From Planctomycetaceae bacterium (GTDB taxonomy: Bacteria > Planctomycetota > Planctomycetia > Pirellulales > Thermoguttaceae): a stretch of 15,717 nt of DNA. A program made the translations under genes and the position numbers. The DNA lies in the NCBI GenBank assembly GCA_015062085.1, contig SUVI01000100.1, positions 1 to 15,717 of the forward strand. The letters are read 5' to 3'. Within the stretch, counting starts at the first letter, position 1, and the number at the start of each line of letters is the position of its first letter. Below the pieces are notes generated by a model that was given only the letters and a program-made list of their open reading frames with translations, was not told the origin of the DNA and made no database searches. This document shows, piece by piece, positions 1 to 6,603 of the stretch.

Positions 1-156
1 TTTCCGACGCAGTTTCCGACGCAGTTTCCGACGCAGTTTCCGACGCAGTTTCCGACGCAGTTTCCGACGCAGTTTCCGACGCAGTTTCCGGCACAGTTTC
101 CGGCACAGTTTCCGACGCAGTTTCCGGCACAGTTTCCGGCACAGTTTCCGGCACAG
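1..156. repeat. 12-bp tandem array, 13 units in two variants, inside the partial minus-strand gene
   Basis: Thirteen head-to-tail 12-bp units begin at base 1, so the array probably continues past the left edge. Eight units are TTTCCGACGCAG (1-84 and 109-120) and five are TTTCCGGCACAG (85-108 and 121-156). On the minus strand they encode E-T-A-S and E-T-V-P respectively. Because 12 is a multiple of three, unit gain or loss would lengthen or shorten the linker without shifting the frame. A decayed unit follows at 157-168. Confidence 0.97.
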
Positions 157-1021
157 TTTCGAACGGAACCGACTCAAGAGCACGGATGGGCCTCAGACCG
201 CAGGCAGAAAGCTGAGCCGCCGCGTCTTCTTCGATCCGGTTTTGGTAAAGTACGCTCAGATCCGCGACAGGAGCAAGCATCCACGCAGACCCTTCATGGC
301 CGTTGAATTTTCGGATGGAAAAGGAGCGAAAAACAAAACGTTCTTCCGCAGCCAGAGACTCAAAAAGCCGCTCGAGCGACACGATCTTTCCGTAAAAAAA
401 ATCATCGGTACCATAAAAAGTTCCCGCCTGCCGGATCTCAGAGTCATTCGCAGCCGGGTCCCTCAGTCTCGCCGCCAGCTCCGCTTCACTTTTCGCCTCA
501 ATGGAGAAAAGACGCTCCAGCTCATTCGCCAACAGCAGAATCCTGGATTTCCCTGCGATTCCGGGATTCGCAGCCCAATTCGGCAGGATCTCCCCCTGCT
601 CCGCGATCAAAAAGAGTCCGATCTCACCGCGAAAAGGAAACGTAACACAAAATCCCGCTCCCTGAAAAGTCTTTGGGCGCTTGAGCGGCAAATGTGCGGA
701 CTCGCGATTTTTTTCCGCTGAAAATTCAAACGGCTCGCCTAAAATATCGAGAAAATTTTCCAGCGCAGAAGCCAGAGACTGCAAAAAAAGCGACGTGCGT
801 TTCGATTCCAGCCGGATCTCATCCCGCTCCTTCCCCGAATGACCGCCTCCTTCCGACGCAAGGCCAGGCACGATCCCGCGGACCAGCTCACACATGATCG
901 ATTCCGGAATTTCATCTTCCGCTTCCGCTGCCGGCTCCGGACACACATTCCCCGCCGGATCGAAAATACACTCTCCGACCGTTTCAGGCAAAGAAACGCT
1001 TCTGGCCAAAAATTCGTCCAT
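1..1021 (-). CDS. Partial acidic protein, possibly FliM/FliN-like (N-terminal part; 3' end off the left edge)
   Basis: Reading the minus strand from ATG 1021 gives an open frame of 340 codons that leaves the window without a stop. The product starts MDEFLARSVSLPETVGEC. It has no signal peptide or membrane segment. A globular part covers residues 1 to about 285; a repetitive Glu-Thr-Ala-Ser / Glu-Thr-Val-Pro linker follows from about residue 288. A stretch near residues 155-180 (LPNWAANPGIAGKSRILLLA) resembles the segment before the SpoA domain in planctomycete FliM/FliN-like proteins as I remember them. The SpoA domain itself would lie beyond the edge, so this identity is tentative. GTG 1024 and TTG 1027 are alternative starts; an in-frame TGA lies seven codons upstream of ATG 1021. 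The gene is divergent from argH. That it is coding is fairly sure; its function is not. Confidence 0.6.
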   Translation of the reverse strand, partial: MDEFLARSVSLPETVGECIFDPAGNVCPEPAAEAEDEIPESIMCELVRGIVPGLASEGGGHSGKERDEIRLESKRTSLFLQSLASALENFLDILGEPFEFSAEKNRESAHLPLKRPKTFQGAGFCVTFPFRGEIGLFLIAEQGEILPNWAANPGIAGKSRILLLANELERLFSIEAKSEAELAARLRDPAANDSEIRQAGTFYGTDDFFYGKIVSLERLFESLAAEERFVFRSFSIRKFNGHEGSAWMLAPVADLSVLYQNRIEEDAAAQLSACGLRPIRALESVPFETVPETVPETVPETASETVPETVPETASETASETASETASETASETASETASE

Positions 1022-1234
1022 CACCAACGAGTTCCCAATGGATCAAAATGAAATGGAGCGGATCCCAAAATTCCGAATCTAGGAAAAACAGCATCACCGG
1101 CACGCTCCGGAGACGCGAGGCTCCCTACCTCAAAATATCGGCAAAACTTACCCAATTCTTAAAAAAAGTATTTTCAGCAGCATCTTCCCCAAAGACAACC
1201 CCCTCAAAACAGACAAACCCGTTAAACTCAACAC

Positions 1235-1263
1235 AAAATAGATTCTTTTTTTGTGAAATTCAA
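1235..1263 (-). promoter_or_regulatory. Candidate sigma70-like promoter for the minus-strand gene
   Basis: On the minus strand, TTGAAT (1263-1258) is followed by a 17-base spacer and TATTTT (1240-1235). Each hexamer matches consensus at about four of six positions and the spacing is ideal. The leader to ATG 1021 would be about 200 bases. The region is A/T-rich, so a chance match is possible. Confidence 0.3.
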
Positions 1264-1438
1264 CGCTAAAATTAAGTGCAATCGGAACATTTTGCCGAAT
1301 GAAAAGATTAAGGAACATTCCCATCGCTCCTCAATTGATTTTAAAGAAAAAATTTGAAGTGGCGGCGGCCAACTGTGCGCAAACGGAACAGCTCGGGCCC
1401 ACCGCATTAACTGCAAGCTCCCCGCGCATTCCAAGACC

Positions 1439-1474
1439 GATGCACGCATTTTTACCGATGCACGCATTTTTAAA
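1439..1474. repeat. 18-bp tandem duplication upstream of argH
   Basis: Two adjacent 18-bp units share GATGCACGCATTTTTA and differ only in their last two bases. They lie about 75 bases upstream of the argH start and have no recognised function. Confidence 0.85.
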
Positions 1475-1536
1475 GTGCGCGTTTCCCGTAAATGGCCGTC
1501 AGGGAGAGCTGCAAAATAGAAAACGCAAATCAGAAC

Positions 1537-1551
1537 AGGAACCGAATCGTG
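1537..1551 (+). promoter_or_regulatory. Ribosome binding site that decides the argH start
   Basis: AGGAA at 1537-1541 lies seven bases before GTG 1549. The upstream in-frame ATG at 1492 has no comparable purine-rich motif. It would also add a 19-residue basic extension not expected in this family. Confidence 0.65.
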
Positions 1552-2976
1552 AGCAAAAAGTCGCAGGCCGCCAGTAAGGCATGGGGCGGAGTTTTTGAAG
1601 AAGCCGCCGATCCGAGAATGGAAAAATTTACCGAAAGCATCAGTTTCGACAGCCGTCTGTACCTCCAGGACATCCGCGGGTCCCAGGCACACGCTTCGAT
1701 GCTGGAAAAGGTCGGGATCCTGACGTCCGAAGAAAAAACCGCCATCTGTGACGGTCTGGAAAGCATCCTCAAGGACATCGAAGCCGGTAATTTTGAGTAC
1801 TCGATCAAACTCGAAGACATTCACATGCACGTGGAAAAAGCGCTGATCGAACGGATCGGCGACACCGGCCGCAAGCTCCACACCGGACGAAGCCGGAACG
1901 ACCAGGTCTCGACAGATTTCCGTCTCTGGGTCCGTGACGCGATCGACATTCTGGACGGTCTGCTCCGGAATCTCCAGAAAGCCTTCATCGACCGATGCGA
2001 TGCAGATTTCGACTGCATCATGCCTGCATTTACGCACACGCAGCGCGCACAGCCGGTCCTGGCGCCGCACTACTGGCTTTGCTACGTGGAAAAATACGCA
2101 CGTGACCGGGAGCGTCTCGCCGACTGCCGAAAACGCGTCAACACGCTCTCTCTCGGTGCAGCGGCACTGGCCGGAACTTCCATTCCGATCGACCGTTTCG
2201 AAACGGCACGGCTGCTGGACTTTGAGCGCGTCGCCGCGAACTCGCTCGACGTTTCGAGCGACCGGGATTTCGCACTGGAATTCACGTTCTGCCTCGCCCT
2301 CATCGCCGAGCACCTTAGCACGTGGGCCGAAGAGTGGATCCTCTGGTCGACCTGCGAGTTCAATTTCATCAAACTCCCCCAGAAATTCTGCACCGGCTCG
2401 AGCATCATGCCGCAGAAAGTCAATCCGGACCTTCTGGAACTCATCCGCGGAAAAACTGCCCGCGTAATCGGCGATCTTCAGACGCTCATGGTGCTGGTAA
2501 AGGGGCTGATCCTTGCGTACAATCGCGACCTTCAGGAAGACAAAGAGCCCGTTTTCGACGCATTCGACACCGTTTCTGCCTCGCTGGACCTTGCCGCCGA
2601 CATGGTGCGCGACGCCCAGCTGAATCGGTACGCGATCAACGAACGTCTCGAAAAAGGCTACCTTGACGCCACGACTTTCATGGAATTCCTCATCAAACGC
2701 GGCATCCCGCAGCGTACCGCGCACGGAATGGTCGGGCGTCTGGTTCGAAGCGCTATGAACCGCGGGATCGCGCTGGCGGACCTTCCGCTTTCGGAATTTC
2801 AGGCAGAATGCCCAGAACTGGATGGATCGGTCTACGAGATCCTCGGTACACGCAAAGCCATCGAGGCTTTCCAGAGCTACGGTTCCACCGCCGCCGTTCA
2901 GGTCCGTGCCCAGATCGATGCCTGGAAAAAACGAATGGAAGAAACCAGCGAAGAGTCAAAAAAAGACCAGACCTGA
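1549..2976 (+). CDS. argH: Argininosuccinate lyase
   Basis: The enzyme splits argininosuccinate into arginine and fumarate, the last step of arginine synthesis, in the cytoplasm. The 475-residue product fits the usual ArgH length of about 460. From the GTG start, W12-G-G opens the family's WGGxF motif. HTGRSRNDQ lies at 111-119, the THTQRAQP segment with the probable catalytic His at 163, SSDRD in the middle, and the fumarate-lyase signature [12 protein letters not shown] at 283-294 with mobile-loop serines 284-285. [13 protein letters not shown] is also conserved. ATG 1492 would give 494 residues but lacks a ribosome binding site. The Lys/Glu-rich C-terminus ends in a tandem repeat that supplies the stop codon. 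No other arginine gene is nearby, so it appears to be transcribed alone. The assignment is secure. Confidence 0.96.
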   Translation: MSKKSQAASKAWGGVFEEAADPRMEKFTESISFDSRLYLQDIRGSQAHASMLEKVGILTSEEKTAICDGLESILKDIEAGNFEYSIKLEDIHMHVEKALIERIGDTGRKLHTGRSRNDQVSTDFRLWVRDAIDILDGLLRNLQKAFIDRCDADFDCIMPAFTHTQRAQPVLAPHYWLCYVEKYARDRERLADCRKRVNTLSLGAAALAGTSIPIDRFETARLLDFERVAANSLDVSSDRDFALEFTFCLALIAEHLSTWAEEWILWSTCEFNFIKLPQKFCTGSSIMPQKVNPDLLELIRGKTARVIGDLQTLMVLVKGLILAYNRDLQEDKEPVFDAFDTVSASLDLAADMVRDAQLNRYAINERLEKGYLDATTFMEFLIKRGIPQRTAHGMVGRLVRSAMNRGIALADLPLSEFQAECPELDGSVYEILGTRKAIEAFQSYGSTAAVQVRAQIDAWKKRMEETSEESKKDQT

Positions 2977-3018
2977 GTCAAAAAAAGACCAGACCTGAGT
3001 CAAAAAAAGACCAAGAGC
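2953..3018. repeat. 22-bp tandem repeat, three units, spanning the argH stop codon
   Basis: Units begin at 2953, 2975 and 2997. Each opens with GAGTC, seven A's and GACCA; the third diverges after that. The argH stop TGA (2974-2976) is created at the junction of units one and two. Since 22 is not a multiple of three, changing the unit number within the reading frame would change the C-terminus. Confidence 0.95.
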
Positions 3019-3177
3019 AAAGCCCAATAGACTGAAACGCATGCAAATTTCCGAACCTGAACCGGAAACTGTGTGCTCTGGGGTCCAGCTGAAACGACGC
3101 GGTAAAAGAACGTTTCGGCTGGATCTTGCGAACCGCGCCGTTTATTTCGTACAGCCTTTCGCCAATCCTTGAAAAAT

Positions 3178-6100
3178 ATGAAAGCAGGAAAAATGACCGT
3201 TCAACTGAAATTCGCCCGTTCCACGAAAGAAAACCTTCTTTTCCTGGTATTTTTAAGCGCATTCCTCTTCATTTCGGGTGCGTTCGTACCGGAAAACCAG
3301 CCGTTTGCGGGAATTTTTCTTGCGGAGACCTGCGCACAGGACACTGAAGAAGATGATTTTTCTGACGAAGAGGAGGATTTCTTCGACGACGAAGAGGCCG
3401 ACGACTTCGACGACGAAGAGGCCGACGACTTCGACGACGAAGAGGCCGACGACTTGGGCGACGAAGAAGCCGACGACTTGGGCGATGAAGAAGTAGACGA
3501 AGAAGACGGCGAGGATGCGGAAGATCCGGATTCCGGCGAGGCGGGCTCGGACGAAACAGATGAAAACCCGGACATTAAGGACTCTCTTCTCGAAGAGTAC
3601 CAGAACGACACGCTTTACTCCATCAAGGACTGGAAGTACGGTGACGCTTCGATCCGCGAGATCCTTGCCTCAGATCCGCAGACCGTTCCGGAACTGGTCG
3701 CAGCAGCCCGGGATTTCGCGGCACTTCAGCGTTTCGATCTGGCAAATCTTTTCTACCAGAAAGCGATGGATGCGTCTCCGACTGAAGATGACGTCACGCG
3801 TCTGGTCACGACCTACGGACGAGCGTATTTCGTCACCCTTTCAGAGAACGAAAAGATCGCACCAGCCGGGATCGCATTCGGGAAATTCATTCTCAGGTCA
3901 CTCGAAAATCGATTCCATTCCGACCCGGAATTCATCCAGGAAATGATCGACCAGCTTTTCAGCGAAAGTGAAGAGGAGCGGAAAGTTGCGGAAACCGAAC
4001 TCATGGCGTACCGTTCCCGTTCCATTCCGGCACTGATCGAAAATTACGCAGATAGAGAGGAAGAGTCCGAACGGAAAGTTCTGGAAAAAATGCTCCTCAT
4101 GTTCGGCGAAGGACTCACGAGCGCCGCCGCAGCCTGCCTGGAATCGAACTCGGAAGCCCTCCAACTGGCTGCCGTCGATCTGCTTTACGCGCAAGCCTCC
4201 CGCAATAATCCGGAAGCGCTGATGCACCTCTTCTACGCAACGGCAGTCGAAGCAGACGGGACAGAAAACACGAAAAATGAAGACGGCGCAGAAGCGCTTC
4301 ACGAAAAAGCCAAAAAAGCGATCCAGAAACTTTTCTCACTCCGAACGCTGACCTCCGTGACGCAGCGAAAGTTCCTTGAAAAACAGCTCGCGCGGCTCCA
4401 GTACGAGAAAAAACTGATCGAAAACTCCGGAAATGTGGACACGATCGAAGTCATTTGGCGCTGGGTCCCGGAAGAAGAAACGCTCCAACCCATGACCGCC
4501 AATCGCCTCATGAAGTACCGTCTGAACTCCTACCGGCTCGCAAAAGCGCTCTGGAACATTTTCCCGGAAGATCCGCTGGCGCGCCGAATGCTTTTCATGA
4601 CGACGTCAGAGTACGTCACGACCTTCCACACCTTCACGGAAACCAAGCTGAAATCGGACCAGATCATTCAGACTGCGGAATTCCAGCGGGTAAAAGAGGA
4701 ATTTTCCCTCTCGGAGATCGAATCCTATCTGCTGGAATGCCTCGATGCCAAATTCTACGATGCGGCGATCATGGCAGTTTTGGCACTTGGGGAAAAAGGA
4801 GATGAAACCCTTCTGCAGGCGATCCCAGCCCGCAAAGGTCATACGGTCACGGATCCCTCCCTTTGCGTTGCACACGAAAAAAGCTACTCGCCGCTGGTCA
4901 TGGCGCTGCACACGCCGAATCGTCTTCTGCGTTTCGCCGCAGTTCAGGCCATCATGAAACTTGACCCGCAGAAACCGTTCACCGGCTCGTCGCGCCTCAC
5001 GGACACGCTCGCTTGGTTCCTCCAGACAAACGGACGTTCAAAAGTCCTCATCGGCGAAATGACGACTGCGGAAGCAATGTCGCTCGGCGGACAGCTGCGC
5101 CAATTTGAACTTGGCTACGAAATCGCTACGTCACCGCGCGAGATCCTTGAAAAAGGCCTCCAATTCTGCGACTACACGATGATCCTGATGAACGTTCGGC
5201 TTCTGGAAAACAATTCGGACCTCCTGATCCAGCAGATCGGATTGGATCCCAGAACGGCAGACGTTCCAATCGTTTTGCTTGCGTGGCCGGACGATTTCAA
5301 ACTCGCCCAGCAGCTCGCGGAGAGGATCCCCAAATGCATCTGGTATCCGTACCCGTCAAGAAATGAAGACCTTGCGCTTCTCCTCTCGCTTGCCGGACGG
5401 ATCAAAACGTCGGTGAATCTGCAGGATGAGCAGCGTATTGCCGAAACCCGGGCCGTCCTGCTCTGGACCCGCGACATCATCCGTTCCCATCAGAGCGGTT
5501 GGGTCCAGAAACGCCGTTTCAATGCGTCTCCTGCCGTAAAAACCGACGCCATGGATCCCTCGATCCTTGAAAACGCAGGATCTGTCAACGTGGGATCCGA
5601 GGAAGATGCTCCCGATGCTGAAAATGCCGACGCAGGATCCGAGGACGAAAATGCCGACACGGAAGCAGACGAGGAACTCGATTCCCTGCTTGCAGCCGGC
5701 GAATCTCTCCCAGATGCCCAAACGCCCGACTCTTCCAAAGAAACGGAGCCGGATCCCACTGCCCAATGGGATCGCGAACCGCTGCGGATCTACGACATCA
5801 CCAAACTGATCCCGCCGGTGATGAAGATCTACTTCTATCCGGAATTTCTCAAGGAAGCGCTGGAAGTCCTTCGCTGGACGGGAACGCCGCAGGCTCAGCA
5901 GACGCTGGCTTTCATCGGCACGTCGGGAACCTTCAGCTACTCTGCTTCAAAACGGGCTGCGCGTCTGCTGCGTGAAAGTACGCTGCGCTTCGGAGTCCTC
6001 ATGACGGCAGATCAGATCGGTGAATTCTACGATCTATACAATGAAACGCCCGTCAAAAAAGCAAAACTCCTCGAAGTTCGCGGACTCGTTCTCGACGCGC

Positions 6101-6594
6101 TGGAAGCTCCGCTGGATCCGAATGCCGTTCCTGACCTTAGCCTTGACGTGGAAGTGCCTCCGGTAGAAGATCCAGAGGAAGATTCCGACGCGGAGGAGTC
6201 TGACGACGCGGAGGAGTCTGACGATGAGGAAGATCTCGACGAAGAGGAACTCGATGAGGAAGATCTCGACGAAGAGGAACTCGATGAAGAGGAACTCGAT
6301 GAAGAGGAACTCGATGAAGAGGAACTCGATGAAGAGGAACTCGATGAGGACGAGGAATTCATGGACGAAAACGAAAAAGCTCTGGAAGAAGGTCCACTCG
6401 ATGAAGAGGATGGCTCCTCCGACGAGGAACTTCCCGAAGATGAGCTGGACGCCGACGAAGACGCGGATGCCAATGATGAGCCGGCCGCGGATGAAGACGC
6501 GAATGCCGACGATGAACCGGAAGACGCGGACCTGAACGAAGAGGAACTCGAAGATTTGGAAGACGCTCTGGACATGGAGATCGAGCCGATTTAG
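3178..6594 (+). CDS. Exported, highly acidic HEAT-repeat protein with a degenerate receiver-like domain
   Basis: A protein of about 1138 residues with an N-terminal export signal: a basic start, then a hydrophobic run (LLFLVFLSAFLFISGAF, about residues 21-37). Cleavage probably falls near residues 45-55. An Asp/Glu-rich tract with 8-residue repeats follows (about 55-130), then helical HEAT-like repeats. At about 620-715 lies a segment with CheY/receiver layout: strand KVLIG, strand MILMNV, DPRTADVPIVLLA at 690-702. The phospho-acceptor Asp is replaced by Asn672 and the signature Lys is missing. A second acidic linker (about 800-860), another helical part and an extreme acidic C-terminal tail end the protein. 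It resembles a planctomycete HEAT/receiver-like family as I remember it; function unknown. ATG 3178 was chosen over TTG 3169; ATG 3193 behind AGGA is an alternative. Its stop overlaps the ribosome binding site of the next gene. Confidence 0.85.
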   Translation: MKAGKMTVQLKFARSTKENLLFLVFLSAFLFISGAFVPENQPFAGIFLAETCAQDTEEDDFSDEEEDFFDDEEADDFDDEEADDFDDEEADDLGDEEADDLGDEEVDEEDGEDAEDPDSGEAGSDETDENPDIKDSLLEEYQNDTLYSIKDWKYGDASIREILASDPQTVPELVAAARDFAALQRFDLANLFYQKAMDASPTEDDVTRLVTTYGRAYFVTLSENEKIAPAGIAFGKFILRSLENRFHSDPEFIQEMIDQLFSESEEERKVAETELMAYRSRSIPALIENYADREEESERKVLEKMLLMFGEGLTSAAAACLESNSEALQLAAVDLLYAQASRNNPEALMHLFYATAVEADGTENTKNEDGAEALHEKAKKAIQKLFSLRTLTSVTQRKFLEKQLARLQYEKKLIENSGNVDTIEVIWRWVPEEETLQPMTANRLMKYRLNSYRLAKALWNIFPEDPLARRMLFMTTSEYVTTFHTFTETKLKSDQIIQTAEFQRVKEEFSLSEIESYLLECLDAKFYDAAIMAVLALGEKGDETLLQAIPARKGHTVTDPSLCVAHEKSYSPLVMALHTPNRLLRFAAVQAIMKLDPQKPFTGSSRLTDTLAWFLQTNGRSKVLIGEMTTAEAMSLGGQLRQFELGYEIATSPREILEKGLQFCDYTMILMNVRLLENNSDLLIQQIGLDPRTADVPIVLLAWPDDFKLAQQLAERIPKCIWYPYPSRNEDLALLLSLAGRIKTSVNLQDEQRIAETRAVLLWTRDIIRSHQSGWVQKRRFNASPAVKTDAMDPSILENAGSVNVGSEEDAPDAENADAGSEDENADTEADEELDSLLAAGESLPDAQTPDSSKETEPDPTAQWDREPLRIYDITKLIPPVMKIYFYPEFLKEALEVLRWTGTPQAQQTLAFIGTSGTFSYSASKRAARLLRESTLRFGVLMTADQIGEFYDLYNETPVKKAKLLEVRGLVLDALEAPLDPNAVPDLSLDVEVPPVEDPEEDSDAEESDDAEESDDEEDLDEEELDEEDLDEEELDEEELDEEELDEEELDEEELDEDEEFMDENEKALEEGPLDEEDGSSDEELPEDELDADEDADANDEPAADEDANADDEPEDADLNEEELEDLEDALDMEIEPI
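3385..3504 (+). repeat. 24-bp coding tandem repeat (acidic 8-mer DDEEADDF)
   Basis: Five consecutive 24-bp units run in frame. They read DDEEADDF twice, DDEEADDL, GDEEADDL, then a decayed GDEEVDEE. They form the acidic tract just after the signal peptide of the exported protein. Confidence 0.93.
6223..6342 (+). repeat. 15-bp coding tandem repeat (acidic 5-mer DEEEL)
   Basis: Eight in-frame 15-bp units encode DEEEL or DEEDL. The last five are nearly identical at the DNA level (GATGAAGAGGAACTC), which suggests recent expansion. The acidic character continues on both sides to the end of the protein. The antisense strand reads as poly-serine, which is not a gene. Confidence 0.95.
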
Positions 6595-6597
6595 GAG
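6593..6597 (+). promoter_or_regulatory. Strong Shine-Dalgarno overlapping the upstream stop codon
   Basis: AGGAG at 6593-6597 overlaps the TAG stop (6592-6594) of the acidic protein gene. It lies six bases before ATG 6604. This points to one transcript and possible translational coupling of the two genes. Confidence 0.85.
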
Positions 6598-6603
6598 ACC
6601 GGA

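Larger units (their letters stand above)
1022..1548. other. Divergent intergenic spacer between the partial minus-strand gene and argH
   Basis: This is about 530 bases with no gene I can support. The middle (about 1130-1370) is A/T-rich and probably holds the promoters of both flanking genes. One weak minus-strand promoter candidate is listed separately. For argH I see only a lone -10-like TAAAAT at 1267-1272 without a good -35. An 18-bp tandem duplication lies at 1439-1474. Short open frames here have no clear ribosome binding site or recognisable protein features. Confidence 0.6.

Noticed and set aside
1..156. CRISPR-like array
   Set aside because: Units are 12 bp with no unique spacers and lie in frame within a coding sequence; this is a simple tandem repeat.
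1492..1551. ATG 1492 as the argH start
   Set aside because: No Shine-Dalgarno, and it adds a non-conserved basic extension; GTG 1549 has AGGAA at good spacing and gives a normal N-terminus.
1299..1577. 92-codon open frame upstream of argH
   Set aside because: No ribosome binding site, overlaps the argH start, contains the 18-bp duplication, and has no recognisable protein features.
1228..2724. 498-codon open frame antisense to argH
   Set aside because: It lies opposite a clear argH gene with no recognisable domains; it is an open frame forced by argH codon use.
3169..3177. TTG start for the acidic exported protein
   Set aside because: ATG codons at 3178 and 3193 lie just downstream in frame and the signal peptide is complete without the extra residues.
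6027..6575. Poly-serine open frame on the minus strand
   Set aside because: It is the reverse complement of the acidic Asp/Glu repeats.
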